Of a stretch of 64,000 nucleotides of DNA, positions 1 to 9,697 are shown one piece after another; the first letter of the stretch is position 1, and each line of letters starts with the position of its first letter. The DNA is from Clostridiaceae bacterium (lineage in GTDB: Bacteria; Bacillota; Clostridia; Lachnospirales; Lachnospiraceae): contig QXXC01000016.1 of assembly GCA_009911305.1 (NCBI GenBank), positions 1 to 64,000 on the forward strand. Reading direction: 5' to 3'. Made by a program: the position numbers and the translations under genes. The notes beneath the pieces were generated by a model. That model had not been told where the DNA came from. It was given only the letters and a program-made list of their open reading frames with translations, and ran no database searches.

Positions 1-763
1 ATGTATTAATATTCACATAAATAAATTCTTATCGTCTTACCACATAAACTAATAGATAACTATGTATTATCATTTACAAACTCCCACCATTTCTAAATAT
101 TATACCCTATTAATACATAATAGTAAAGCACCATTTTCCACTTTTTACCATCCATCGCGCACATGGCATAAATTTATCTGCCAATTCCCCTGATGTATGT
201 TCCACTAAAAGAATTGGACAAAATACACTATTATACGCTTTTAATCAGCCAAACAAACGCAACTTGAATTCCAATACAGGAATCAGATCGGCTGCCATGA
301 ATTTCAGAAACGAAAAAAAAGAGGGAACAAAAGGAAATTATCTCTCCAAAGACCTGTGCGCCATTCCTGTGAATCTGACAAACCTATAAGACAGCCAGAC
401 AGCCTTTACCGAATCTTCGGCATAAGGGCGCCAAACGCAACGCGGAAAGTGAGTCTGACCCCAAAAAGCGCAGTTTGGCGTTGCTTCGGATTTTGGAAAG
501 CCGGTACTGCTGTTTGACCGGTTCTATGGCTGCCTCCTTTCACAGGAAACAGGCGGATCACATCATAAAAATTGAATTAGATTTCAGAAGCGATATTATA
601 AATCCAGAAATTCCATACGCTCTGCGCATATATGGAATCTCTTGCTGCAGAATAGAGAGACAGGATGTTTTATCGGTTCATTGACGAGATACAGCTTACC
701 ACAAAGGCCATCGGCCCGGTACAATGTAAAGAGAAAAAACTTATTTCACTTTACTTGCAAACC
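1..763. other. AT-rich stretch without a recognised gene
   Basis: The first 250 bases are clearly more AT-rich than the rest of the window and contain many stop codons in all frames. From about 250 to 763 composition approaches the local average. Short open frames exist (for example 475-684 on the plus strand), but none has a convincing ribosome binding site or a product I recognise. An imperfect inverted repeat around the CGCCAAAC/GTTTGGCG pair (about 429-475) is the only structure I noticed. It may be the edge of an acquired segment or decayed sequence. Confidence 0.4.
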
Positions 764-1123
764 TTATTTCAAATATTTACGCAGTATTTTATCCACAGCC
801 TTCCCTTTAGCAAGCTCATCAACCAGCTTATCCAGATAACGTATCTCCTGCATCAGCGGCTCTTCGATATCTTCCACCCTGACACCGCAGACCACGCCTG
901 TGATCCGCCGTCTGTTTTCATTCAATTCCGGAGCATTGCGGAAAAAATCCCCATAAGCGACCGGCCTCTCAAGCATCCCTTCCAGCTCCGTCTGGCTGTA
1001 CCCGGTCAGCCAGCGGATGATCTCGTCCACCTCTTCCTTTGTCCGCCCTTTTTTCTCTGCCTTATTGACAAGAAGAGGATACACGTTTGAAAAATCCATC
1101 TGATACACGTTCTCATTTCCCAT
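764..1123 (-). CDS. DUF2200 family protein
   Basis: Small soluble protein of about 119 residues. The sequence matches the conserved DUF2200 pattern as I know it: [20 protein letters not shown] near the start, IIRWLTGY, then [20 protein letters not shown] and a lysine-rich C-terminus. The biochemical role of the family is unknown to me. I chose the ATG at 1123 because GGAGG lies eight bases upstream. An upstream in-frame ATG at 1138 would place that GGAGG inside the coding sequence. The upstream intergenic region (1124-1281) holds a fragment of an inverted-repeat element also found near 56.3 kb. There is no signal peptide or membrane segment. Confidence 0.85.
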   Translation of the reverse strand: MGNENVYQMDFSNVYPLLVNKAEKKGRTKEEVDEIIRWLTGYSQTELEGMLERPVAYGDFFRNAPELNENRRRITGVVCGVRVEDIEEPLMQEIRYLDKLVDELAKGKAVDKILRKYLK

Positions 1124-1163
1124 CTGATATACCTCCATAATTCTTATTTCCGTCGCTTCCTCC

Positions 1164-1221
1164 AGTGTTCCATCCAGCCAGTAATTCGATTATCAGAACC
1201 GCCTGTTTTGCCATTGTCGTC
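1164..1221. repeat. Solo end of a MITE-like inverted-repeat element
   Basis: This segment begins AGTGTTCCATCCAGCCAGTA and continues with a close match to the reverse complement of the right half of the inverted-repeat element at 56188-56353, with a few substitutions and a deletion of about nine bases. It lies between the DUF2200 gene and the DUF1801 gene. Only one terminus is recognisable, so it is probably a decayed or truncated copy. Confidence 0.7.
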
Positions 1222-1281
1222 CACCAAAAAAACAACACACATTCGGATCCACTTTCTGCACCTTTCCAATCAATTCCTGCC

Positions 1282-1692
1282 TTACGGATGGTTTCCTGTC
1301 TCATAACACCACCTGGCAATATCGGTAAGCAATTCTTTCGGGACAGCCCCGCTGTATGGAAGCTGTATGGTTCCCTTGCTGGTTCTGTATTCTTTCAGAC
1401 GCCCGGAAAACTCGCGGACTGCCTCCGGCCCCGGATACAGGCCCACATGATTTTTAAAACCGGCAAACTGGATGATATTATGCTTTTTCCAATACGTCGG
1501 CATACTCCACGAAATTCTCTCCTCTGCCTTCGGCAGCGCTGCACGCAGCGCTTCCCTGACTTCTTTCAGGTATGGCCGTACTCCTTCCGGCTGCGCCGAA
1601 ATATACTCCTCAATCGTTTCCGGCGCTTTCCCGCAGAAATGGCTCTGTTCCCGCCTCTTAAACGTACGCCCGCACTTGGGACATGTCCACAT
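1282..1692 (-). CDS. DUF1801 (YdhG-like) protein with N-terminal zinc-finger-like motif
   Basis: Product of about 136 residues. The N-terminus (MWTCPKCGRTFKRREQSHFC) carries two cysteine pairs of zinc-ribbon type. The rest, with SWSMPTYWKKHNIIQFAGFK and HVGLYPGP, is the DUF1801/YdhG fold, which is frataxin-like in structure and has no firmly assigned activity. The start at 1692 is supported by AAAGGAG just upstream; an extension to 1800 has no such site. The gene lies 14 bases downstream of the DUF1905 gene in the same direction, so the two are probably cotranscribed. The two domains are, from memory, often neighbours or fused, which supports a joint function. Confidence 0.8.
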   Translation of the reverse strand: MWTCPKCGRTFKRREQSHFCGKAPETIEEYISAQPEGVRPYLKEVREALRAALPKAEERISWSMPTYWKKHNIIQFAGFKNHVGLYPGPEAVREFSGRLKEYRTSKGTIQLPYSGAVPKELLTDIARWCYETGNHP

Positions 1693-1706
1693 CGTTCCTC
1701 TCTCCT

Positions 1707-1994
1707 TTACTCCCGTTCCCTGACCGTGACCAAAACCTTGTCCCCCGGCTTTTTCCCTATCCGTAAGCGGATATCTTTCCGTATGCCGATGATATAGCAT
1801 ATGCTCCCGTCGTCGTTCCTTACTCCCATATTTACAATGCTGCCATCATATGGCTCCCCGTCAAAGGTGGCATGTACCTTTACACGTCCCTGCCCAAAGA
1901 TTTTCCTGATATCATACGGAAACCGGACATAAGCGCCGCCTGTCGCCCCGGCTTCATAAATCAGAGATTCATATTCATACACATTACGGTCCAC
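1707..1994 (-). CDS. DUF1905 domain protein
   Basis: About 95 residues. The core GAYVRFPYDIRKIFGQGRVK, VHATFDGEPYDGSIVNMG and IIGIRKDIRLRIGKKPGDKV is characteristic of DUF1905, a small beta-barrel-like domain of unknown function. I place the start at a GTG at 1994, preceded by GGAGGGG nine bases upstream and directly followed by the domain. Longer in-frame extensions to 2150 encode low-complexity sequence without domain similarity. It is the first gene of a two-gene unit with the DUF1801 protein. Confidence 0.75.
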   Translation of the reverse strand: MDRNVYEYESLIYEAGATGGAYVRFPYDIRKIFGQGRVKVHATFDGEPYDGSIVNMGVRNDDGSICYIIGIRKDIRLRIGKKPGDKVLVTVRERE

Positions 1995-2267
1995 GGTCTG
2001 TATCCCCTCCAATCGCTTTCTTAGAGAGTATACCACGGAATCCGTCAGACGAAAAGGCCCATAAACTGTGCTGCACTCACACAAAAGCTTCCGCGTCTGC
2101 CGGCGTATAAACCATTGCTTCTGACGCCCAACTCCCCTCTTCCCCTGCAAACAGGGCTTGTATTTTCATCCGTCTTCCTGTATATTTGAAACGTAAAATT
2201 CACGCTGTCTGTCCGCCCTGCGGCGGCACACGGCAGCATCATCACATACAGAGAGGAGAACCCTATT

Positions 2268-3416
2268 ATGAAACATATAAAACGCCGTTTTCTCAGCTTT
2301 CTGGCTGCAGCCGCAGCCGCAGCCTCACTCGCTGCGTGCTCTGCCGCCGGCAATCCCTCTGCCCCCGCCGAAACGGCCTCCGAGCCTTCCGCCCCGTCCG
2401 CAGAGGCTTCCGAAAGCATACACCCGGAAAACACGTCAAAACCAGAAGCCGGGAATTCATCCGCGCCCGCTGGCGCTGCCGATAACAGCGCCGGCCAAAC
2501 CGATACGGATCGGAACGCCGGCACACCGTCGCCAAACGCCCCCATCCGTGTCGGCTCCCTCAAGGGCCCGACCTCCATGGGACTCCTGGCCCTCATGGAC
2601 TCAGACGATGCCGGCAAATATGAGTTCCACATGGTAACGGCAGCCGACGAGCTCGCAGCCTCTGTCGTGTCCGGCAAAACGGATATTGCGCTCGTTCCTG
2701 CCAATATGGCCAGCGTTCTCTACAACCGCACAAACGGCGGCGTTTCTGTCATTGACATCAACACACTGGGCGTTCTCTATGTCCTTTCCGCCGACGCCTC
2801 GATCCAATCCGTGGCGGATCTGAAGGGAAAGACCGTGTATCTCACCGGAAAAGGGACCACGCCCGATTATGTGGCCCGTTACCTGATCAAAGGCAGCGGT
2901 CTGGATGAAGAGGATGTGACGCTGGAATACAAGTCCGAGGCGGCGGAGGTCGCCGCTGTCCTGGCAGGGCGGGATGACGCCACAGCCCTGCTGCCGCAGC
3001 CGTTCGCGACCGTGGCCATGGCTCAGAACCCCTCGTACCGGATCGCGCTGGATCTGACGAAAGAATGGGATCTTCTTCAGGAAGGCAAGGGCAGCCGCCT
3101 CGTGACCGGTGTGACCATTGTACGAAATGCATTTCTGGAGGAACATGAGGAGGACATACGGGCCTTTCTGAGCGAGCATCAGGCGTCCGCCGAGGCGGCG
3201 GCCCGGTTCCCGGAGGAAACCGCTGAGCGCATCGTCCGGGCCGGTATCATTGAAAAGGCCCCTGTGGCCGAAAAGGCGCTTCCCTACTGCAGCGTTACCT
3301 GCATCGTCGGCAGGGAGATGAAGGACGCCCTTTCCGGCTATCTGTCCGTGCTGTTCGGGCAGGATCCCCAATCTGTGGGCGGCGCTCTGCCCGGAGATGA
3401 TTTTTATTTTGAATGA
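2268..3416 (+). CDS. ABC transporter substrate-binding lipoprotein (NitT/TauT type)
   Basis: Lipoprotein of 382 residues. A lysine/arginine-rich N-terminus and hydrophobic segment end in the lipobox LAAC, so the mature protein should be tethered to the outer membrane face by its cysteine. A Pro/Ser/Glu-rich linker (about residues 25-85) precedes an NMT1/SsuA-like periplasmic-binding fold starting around IRVGSLKGPTSMGL and including TDIALVPANMASVLYNR. The ligand cannot be told from sequence; relatives bind sulfonates, nitrate or thiamine precursors. GAGAGGAG lies just before the ATG. The fused permease-ATPase gene starts nine bases downstream of the stop, so the two genes form a complete importer. 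No riboswitch consensus was seen upstream. Confidence 0.87.
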   Translation: MKHIKRRFLSFLAAAAAAASLAACSAAGNPSAPAETASEPSAPSAEASESIHPENTSKPEAGNSSAPAGAADNSAGQTDTDRNAGTPSPNAPIRVGSLKGPTSMGLLALMDSDDAGKYEFHMVTAADELAASVVSGKTDIALVPANMASVLYNRTNGGVSVIDINTLGVLYVLSADASIQSVADLKGKTVYLTGKGTTPDYVARYLIKGSGLDEEDVTLEYKSEAAEVAAVLAGRDDATALLPQPFATVAMAQNPSYRIALDLTKEWDLLQEGKGSRLVTGVTIVRNAFLEEHEEDIRAFLSEHQASAEAAARFPEETAERIVRAGIIEKAPVAEKALPYCSVTCIVGREMKDALSGYLSVLFGQDPQSVGGALPGDDFYFE

Positions 3417-3424
3417 GGAACGAC

Positions 3425-4999
3425 ATGAAGCGTAAACTCCGTTTTCCCGCGGTACTGGCCTTCTGGCTGGTTCTGTGGCTGGCGGCCGCCGCCGCCATTT
3501 CCAATCCAATCCTGTTTGCCGGCCCTGGCGAGGTGGCCGGCGCTCTTTTCGAGCAGGCCGGGGACGCCTCCTTCTGGCGGACGCTCTCCTTTTCCTTTGG
3601 CCGGATCCTGGCCGGATTCCTGTCCGCCTCTTTTTTCGGCGTCCTCGCAGGCGCGGTTTCCTTTCGCCGCCCCCTGATACGCGAACTGCTCTCCCCGGCC
3701 ATCCTCTTTTTCCAGTCCATCCCTGTGGCTTCCTTTGTCATTCTGGCCCTGGTCTGGACCGGATCCGCCAATCTGTCGGTCATCATCTCCTTTATGGTCG
3801 TGCTGCCCCTCATTTACCAGGCATCCCTGTCCGGGCTTTCCCAGACGGATCCGAAGCTTCTGGAAATGTGCCGCGTCTTTCGCGTGGGGAGGATCCGCCG
3901 CATCAGGGCTGTCTGGCTGCCTGCCCTGATGCCCTGGTTCTCAGGCGCCGCCGTTTCCGCTCTGGGGCTGGCCGTCAAATCCGGGGTGGCGGCTGAGGTA
4001 ATCGGCGTCCCGGATCATTCCATCGGAAGCCGGCTCTACACAGCCAAAATTTACTTGTGCACCGCGGATCTCTTTGCCTGGACGTTTATCATCATTGCCT
4101 CCGCCTGGCTGCTCCAATGCGCGCTGCGCGCGGCTCTTTCGCTTTTGTCCCCCCGGACAGCCCGGAGCGCCGCGCCTCCCGGCTTTCGCTTTTTCCGGAA
4201 TTTCGGTTTTTCCCGGAATGTTCCTTTTTTCTGGATTTTTGACTTTTTCCGGAAAAACAGACGCGCAGAAAACAGCGGGCAGAATCCCTTTTTCAGCCTC
4301 TCCCTGCATGGGCTTGGCAAACGCTACGGCGCGCTCCCGGTTCTGCAAAATCTGGATCTCACGTTCCTCTCTCCCGGGATCCACTGCATCATGGCCCCCT
4401 CCGGATCCGGGAAAACAACGCTGTTTCGCCTCCTGGCGGGCCTGGAAGCGCCGGACAGCGGGCGTCTCTCCTTTGAACCGGATGCGCAGCAGACAGGCCG
4501 CATGGAGACAGAGTGCGCGCAGGCGCGCAGAAGGGGGCATACGAAAGCGTGTAACCATCCTTCCCGCCAGCCGCTGCTGCGCATTTCCTGCGTCTTTCAG
4601 GAGGATCGCCTCATTGACGCCATGACGCCCCTGCAGAATATCGCCCTGGTTCTTCCCGGCGCGCCCGATATCTCTCTGCTTCGCCGGGAATGCGCCCGCC
4701 TCCTTCCCGGGGAATGCCTGGATCGCCCTGTCTCCACCTTAAGCGGAGGAATGAAGCGCCGCTGCGCCCTTTTGCGGGCTCTCTTATCCCCCTTTGACCT
4801 TCTTCTTCTCGACGAACCCTTCACCGGACTCGACGAAAAAGCAAAAAAAAAGGCCGCCCGCTGCCTTATTGAAAAGACGCGCGGACGCCTTGTACTCATA
4901 GCCACCCACAGCCAGGACGACGCGCTGCTGTTAGACGCTCAGATCCACCGCTTTGATTCCTTTATCCACCCGCAGGCAGAAGAAAAAAACGGTCTCTGA
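3425..4999 (+). CDS. Fused ABC permease and ATPase (NitT/TauT-type importer)
   Basis: One polypeptide of about 524 residues carries both importer halves. Numbering from the upstream ATG at 3413, residues 10-245 form a BPD-type permease with several membrane segments and an EAA-like cytoplasmic loop around EMCRVFRVGRIRRIRAVWLP. After a phenylalanine- and arginine-rich linker (about 250-290), residues 295-528 form an ABC ATPase with Walker A APSGSGKTT (328-336), Q-loop Gln396, signature LSGGM (443-447), Walker B ending in LLLDEP, and the switch histidine His499. All catalytic motifs are present, though the first Walker A glycine is alanine. The ATG at 3425 has GAGG seven bases upstream; the ATG at 3413 has none. 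It should work with the preceding lipoprotein. Confidence 0.88.
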   Translation: MKRKLRFPAVLAFWLVLWLAAAAAISNPILFAGPGEVAGALFEQAGDASFWRTLSFSFGRILAGFLSASFFGVLAGAVSFRRPLIRELLSPAILFFQSIPVASFVILALVWTGSANLSVIISFMVVLPLIYQASLSGLSQTDPKLLEMCRVFRVGRIRRIRAVWLPALMPWFSGAAVSALGLAVKSGVAAEVIGVPDHSIGSRLYTAKIYLCTADLFAWTFIIIASAWLLQCALRAALSLLSPRTARSAAPPGFRFFRNFGFSRNVPFFWIFDFFRKNRRAENSGQNPFFSLSLHGLGKRYGALPVLQNLDLTFLSPGIHCIMAPSGSGKTTLFRLLAGLEAPDSGRLSFEPDAQQTGRMETECAQARRRGHTKACNHPSRQPLLRISCVFQEDRLIDAMTPLQNIALVLPGAPDISLLRRECARLLPGECLDRPVSTLSGGMKRRCALLRALLSPFDLLLLDEPFTGLDEKAKKKAARCLIEKTRGRLVLIATHSQDDALLLDAQIHRFDSFIHPQAEEKNGL

Positions 5000-5036
5000 C
5001 AGGGTTTAAAGAACCTGCTGCGGCCAGCCCCGGCCT

Positions 5037-5654
5037 TCACGCCCGGCCAAGCCGCTCCATGAGACATGTGCGCAGGCGCTGCGTATCCCCGTCTGAAAAG
5101 CAGTACCCGTCCATGCCGCAGGCCCTTGCCCCTTCGATATTGGCGGGCAGATCATCGATAAAAAAGCATTCCTCAGGACATAGAGAATATTTCTCAAACA
5201 GTCTCTTGTAAATGGCGGCATCCGGCTTTAAAACCCCTTCCTCCGCGGAAACGATCGTCCCGTCAAAATACCGGCTTCCCGGAAGGCGGCTCTCGTACAC
5301 TCTGAGACGCCGCGAGGCATTGGAACAGAGATAAATTCCAAGCCCCATGTCCTTCAGCTCCCGGACAAGCTCCTCCATCCCCGGCCTTGGCTCTATATTG
5401 TGTATGTGCCATTCCTCCATACAGCGGTCAGCCAGCGCGCGCAGGCGCTCGTCCGGAAGACGCCTCCTGACCCGCTCCATGGCTTCCTCCTCCGTGAGCG
5501 CCCCCTGATCCAGCAGAATCCATTCCTCTGAATCAAAGAGCTCCCGCCGGATCCATTCCACCTCCTCTTCCTTCTGTGTGTAGGCGCGGCACACGCGCAC
5601 CGGATCATACATAACAAGAACATTTCCCATATCAAATACAATGTTGCGAATCAT
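5037..5654 (-). CDS. HAD-superfamily phosphatase, YihX-like
   Basis: Protein of 205 residues with the full HAD set: motif I NIVFDMGNVL near the N-terminus (nucleophile in FDMGN), motif II LCSNAS, motif III lysine in KPDAAIYKRL, and motif IV FFIDDLPANIEGA. The DxGN form of motif I and overall length resemble the YihX/epoxide-hydrolase-like subfamily, whose characterised members act on sugar phosphates; the substrate here is unknown. A predicted cap lies between motifs I and II. The ATG at 5654 has AGGAGAGG about seven bases upstream, so the longer frame to 5915 is not the true start. It follows the ECF component gene by 95 bases and converges with the ABC importer gene. Confidence 0.87.
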   Translation of the reverse strand: MIRNIVFDMGNVLVMYDPVRVCRAYTQKEEEVEWIRRELFDSEEWILLDQGALTEEEAMERVRRRLPDERLRALADRCMEEWHIHNIEPRPGMEELVRELKDMGLGIYLCSNASRRLRVYESRLPGSRYFDGTIVSAEEGVLKPDAAIYKRLFEKYSLCPEECFFIDDLPANIEGARACGMDGYCFSDGDTQRLRTCLMERLGRA

Positions 5655-5749
5655 TTTTATAACCTCTCCTGTAACATACTGCCGCCGACAGAGCCCCGGC
5701 AGCCGCTTAAACCGTGAGCAGGGCACAGGCAAAGCACCACGGGCCGCGC

Positions 5750-6334
5750 TCAGCGCCCAAGCCTCTGCCATGCCGAGCGCACCGGCATATATAAGACCGC
5801 TGTTCCCGCAACCGTAAACACTGCATTCATCACTGTAGCCGGGATCGACGTAAGCTCCGCTGCCAGCGAGGCGGCCCATGTTCCTCCCACAAGCACCAGC
5901 GAGCATACGGACCATGTAAAATCAATGACGGTATTCATCACCCCGTAGACAAGGGCGCAGATCACCGCCGCCCTGTATTCTCTCCTCCCATCCCCTGCCG
6001 CCTTTTTTTCTAAACATGAAAACAGGCCGCCGGTCAAAAGGCACAGCGCAATGGCGCTCACAAAAACATTGGGGATGGCGTGGACATACCCATTTAAAAT
6101 GTCAAACGTCACCAGGCCCAGAACTCCGGCAGCCGCCGCCCTCCGGCCTCCCAGACAGACTATGGCCAGCATGATAAAAATGTGGCCAAAATGCACAAAC
6201 GGAGTTCCCACCGCCGCCGGAAGCGGGATCCGGAACGACTGGATTCCCAGAAAAATTACCGCCGCAAAAAAAGCGGTCATCACATTGGCCCTTACACCCT
6301 CAGCGCCCATATGCACACGTTTCGGCTGATCCAT
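5750..6334 (-). CDS. ECF transporter substrate-binding (S) component
   Basis: Integral membrane protein of 194 residues with about six hydrophobic segments, for example TAFFAAVIFLGIQSF, FGHIFIMLAIVCLGG and SAIALCLLTGGLFSC. The size, segment arrangement and a pattern like VGTPFVHFGHIFIMLA fit an energy-coupling-factor S component, which binds a vitamin or precursor and shares an AT module encoded elsewhere. The vitamin cannot be assigned from this sequence. AGAGGG precedes the ATG and an extended -10 promoter (TGCTATAAT) lies about 80 bases upstream. The HAD phosphatase gene follows and may be cotranscribed. Confidence 0.75.
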   Translation of the reverse strand: MDQPKRVHMGAEGVRANVMTAFFAAVIFLGIQSFRIPLPAAVGTPFVHFGHIFIMLAIVCLGGRRAAAAGVLGLVTFDILNGYVHAIPNVFVSAIALCLLTGGLFSCLEKKAAGDGRREYRAAVICALVYGVMNTVIDFTWSVCSLVLVGGTWAASLAAELTSIPATVMNAVFTVAGTAVLYMPVRSAWQRLGR

Positions 6335-6416
6335 CTAAATGCCCTCTCTTTCCTCTGCATGCCCCGGCCTGTCAAACAGCAGCCATCCAAGGCTTTGCAT
6401 TTCCTGATTTTACGTG

Positions 6417-6425
6417 ATTATAGCA
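6417..6425 (-). promoter_or_regulatory. Extended -10 promoter for the ECF gene
   Basis: On the minus strand the sequence reads TGCTATAAT, an extended -10 element, about 82 bases before the ECF start codon. There is no good -35 hexamer at the usual distance, as is allowed for extended -10 promoters. The transcribed leader would be about 75 bases and shows no riboswitch consensus that I recognise. Confidence 0.45.
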
Positions 6426-6561
6426 TGCATCTGTCCTGAATAATATATCCAGTTTTATTGATTTTTAAGAGGTCAGTTTTATCAAAGCATATAGATTGAG
6501 CGAAAAGCCATGCCATCTGCAGCGGCGGCTTTTCCATATCGTCCGGGACGGAAGGAACGCC

Positions 6562-6580
6562 GGAGCGTGTCTGAAACATG
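6562..6580. repeat. Solo terminus of dispersed repeat family
   Basis: GGAGCGTGTCTGAAACATG is a variant of the terminal sequence of the inverted-repeat element at 56351-56514 and of the divergent copy at 35232-35320. It lies just beyond the 3' end of the large membrane-protein gene. Confidence 0.4.
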
Positions 6581-6599
6581 CCATAGAGCTGCCGGTCCG

Positions 6600-8342
6600 T
6601 CACCTGCGCATAAAGATGTACCGCCGATCATCCTGACCGATTCTCAGCAGACGTTTCCTCTGCGCCGCTTCCTGAATACCCATCCACGCATATGGAATCA
6701 GGAGCACCGCATAGCAGACCGTATACTGCCCCTTTGCCTCCCACACCAGATGGAACAAAAATCCGCCGATAAAAATGATTCCCGGAATCAGATTTCCCCA
6801 CCGTATGCGTTTCCATTCCAGAAGAACCCACAGCAGCGCGCCCGCATAGATCAGCGTCTGCAGCCAGTTGGCAGCGAGAAGATACAGCGTGTTCAGGACG
6901 CCTCCCTTTTTAAACAGTGACTGCTTCATATCATGAAGCAGCGCGAGGCCTCCCCCAACCTCCTGGATCCAGAGGCTCTGGAAGGTGGGCTCAGCCCAGA
7001 TCGACTCAGCCTTCCTCACGAAAAAATCCGCGCAGGCCCCCGGATCAGCCGCCATGCCGGATACCGTCTCCGCCAGATCGCTTTGCACCGCCTCTGCCGT
7101 CCGCTCTGTGTCGCCTCCGTTTTCCCAGAATACCCGGACATTGTAGCCATTGTACCATCCAGGGCCCCTTTTCCCCTCCGAGAGCCCCATCTCAGCCCAG
7201 GCTGTCATGGGAATCCCCCCGGAAACCGGAGCGCCCGTCAGCCGTTCCATGCAGAACCCAAGACCTTTACTTCCCGCTATATAAATTGCCGCGACAAGAA
7301 GCGCTGCTCCAAAGAGCCGCCGCCTCTTCTGAAATACGGACTCCGCGGCCAGATCGATCACCAGAGCCGTCAAAACGATCTGATAATTCGATTTCAGTAA
7401 AACGGCCCCGGCCGCCGCGGCTGCGCCGATCCACAGATCCGCGCCTCTCTCCTCTCTGATGTAGCGGCCGATGCGGTACAGCGCCAGGCAGGAAAGCCCA
7501 AAGCCGGGCATGGTTCCATAGACAAATATCACATAAAAGGAAAAAGGAAGATACAGCATCAGGCTGAGAAGCAGTCCTCCCGACAGCCCCTGCTCCTGAC
7601 CAGACAGCCTCTTCTGTCCGCGCTCTCCCGACTGCTTTACAAACTCTGCAAGACATCCCATCCCCAGAAGCAGGAAGAGGATGTTAAATAGCTGCATCAC
7701 ATACGGAGAAGCGCTGCGAAACAGCGCATAAAACAGGGCCATATAGAGGATCAGCCCGTTCTGGAGCGGGTACGTATACGCATAGCCCTGCGCGCCTCCC
7801 TCGGAACCATAGGCGAACCGGATCGGAGCCCAGGGCGACATATCGCCCTCCAGAAGGCAGCGGGCCGATTCCATGCAAAGCCTGGAATCACTCCCCGCCC
7901 ATCCCATCAGCAGAAGCGTCCACACAGCCAGCGCGCCGGCCGCGATTACCGTCAGGCGGCCATACCGCTTCTTCGCCGCCCGTTTTGCCCGCGCCGAAAC
8001 CGGACTGCCCGCCTTTTTTCTGTTCTTCTGCCTCAGCAGGCACATCAAAAGCGCAAAGGCGGCGGCATGCAGAAGCGGATAATCCCGGCCGTACTCCACA
8101 ATCTCCGCTCCGCCATAAACCGTACAGGTAACGCAGGCGCTGAGCACGGTCAGAAACAGCAGGATCCCGCACAAAAAAACCTGCACAAACCGGATGCAGA
8201 ACCGCTCCGGCAGCGAAAGGTCAGAAACAGCACGAAACGTCGGCGTTTTGTTTCCCGCGCGCCGCGTTTCGCTCTCCTTCTTTTGCGTTTCACCTTCTGT
8301 CTGCCGCATACCGCTTCCCATATGCCGCGTTCCATCTTCCAT
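6600..8342 (-). CDS. Large polytopic membrane protein, probable GT-C glycosyltransferase
   Basis: Multi-spanning membrane protein with about a dozen hydrophobic segments, such as VQVFLCGILLFLTVLSACVT and LMLYLPFSFYVIFVYGTM, and an extracytoplasmic loop with GWAGSDSRLCMESARCLLEG after an early segment. This arrangement resembles GT-C/PMT-like glycosyltransferases that use polyprenyl-phosphate sugars in surface glycan synthesis, but no diagnostic motif proves it. The frame stays open upstream to 8525 through a 21-base tandem repeat; its only far-upstream starts lack ribosome binding sites (8525 is TTG). I prefer the ATG at 8342, which follows GGAGAGGGG at ten bases, but starts at 8447, 8321 or 8309 are possible. 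The ilvC gene lies upstream in the same direction. Confidence 0.65.
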   Translation of the reverse strand: MEDGTRHMGSGMRQTEGETQKKESETRRAGNKTPTFRAVSDLSLPERFCIRFVQVFLCGILLFLTVLSACVTCTVYGGAEIVEYGRDYPLLHAAAFALLMCLLRQKNRKKAGSPVSARAKRAAKKRYGRLTVIAAGALAVWTLLLMGWAGSDSRLCMESARCLLEGDMSPWAPIRFAYGSEGGAQGYAYTYPLQNGLILYMALFYALFRSASPYVMQLFNILFLLLGMGCLAEFVKQSGERGQKRLSGQEQGLSGGLLLSLMLYLPFSFYVIFVYGTMPGFGLSCLALYRIGRYIREERGADLWIGAAAAAGAVLLKSNYQIVLTALVIDLAAESVFQKRRRLFGAALLVAAIYIAGSKGLGFCMERLTGAPVSGGIPMTAWAEMGLSEGKRGPGWYNGYNVRVFWENGGDTERTAEAVQSDLAETVSGMAADPGACADFFVRKAESIWAEPTFQSLWIQEVGGGLALLHDMKQSLFKKGGVLNTLYLLAANWLQTLIYAGALLWVLLEWKRIRWGNLIPGIIFIGGFLFHLVWEAKGQYTVCYAVLLIPYAWMGIQEAAQRKRLLRIGQDDRRYIFMRR

Positions 8343-8490
8343 CCGCCGTGTTCCCCTCTCCTTCTGCGGTGTTCCTCTCTCCTTCTGCCGTATTCCGCTC
8401 TCCTTCCACCGCGTTCCACCTTCCATCCGCCGCGTTCCTCTCTCCTTCTGCCGCATTCCGCCCTGCATCCGCCGCGTTCTGTTCTCCGCC
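8283..8490. repeat. 21-base tandem repeat array (about 10 imperfect units)
   Basis: Imperfect tandem units of 21 bases, with plus-strand consensus close to CCGCGTTCCTCTCTCCTTCTG, run over about 200 bases. The unit is seven codons long, so every frame that is open in one unit stays open through the array. On the minus strand many units contain AAGGAGAG, a Shine-Dalgarno-like motif. If translated with the downstream gene, it gives a charged heptad-like repeat of the type RQKERGT. Confidence 0.8.
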
Positions 8491-8523
8491 CGGCTCTTTC
8501 TGCCCGCGCTGCCCGCGGAAATC

Positions 8524-8554
8524 AAAAGGAGCGGACATGCCTTTATCCGGCTCC
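8524..8554 (-). terminator. Probable terminator after ilvC
   Basis: Read on the minus strand, GGAGCCGG and CCGCTCC flank a loop of about ten bases, with one mismatch, and are followed by TTTTGATTT. It starts 40 bases after the ilvC stop codon and precedes the repeat array, so it probably ends the ilv transcript. Confidence 0.5.
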
Positions 8555-8594
8555 GCCCCTTTCTCTAACTGCTTTGTTTCTTTATTGCATGATG

Positions 8595-9659
<1,065 letters not shown>

Positions 9660-9697
9660 TCATGCGCTGCCGCCCGGCCTCTGTTCCCTCAAACGGG

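Noticed and set aside
475-684. 69-codon frame in the first kilobase
   Set aside because: No ribosome binding site, no recognised product and unusual composition.
1995-2267. TPP or other vitamin riboswitch upstream of the ABC importer
   Set aside because: I searched by eye for conserved TPP-type segments and found none; the ligand of the importer remains open.
2045-2704. 219-codon minus-strand frame
   Set aside because: It is antisense to the lipoprotein gene and consists of Ala/Ser/Glu-rich shadow sequence.
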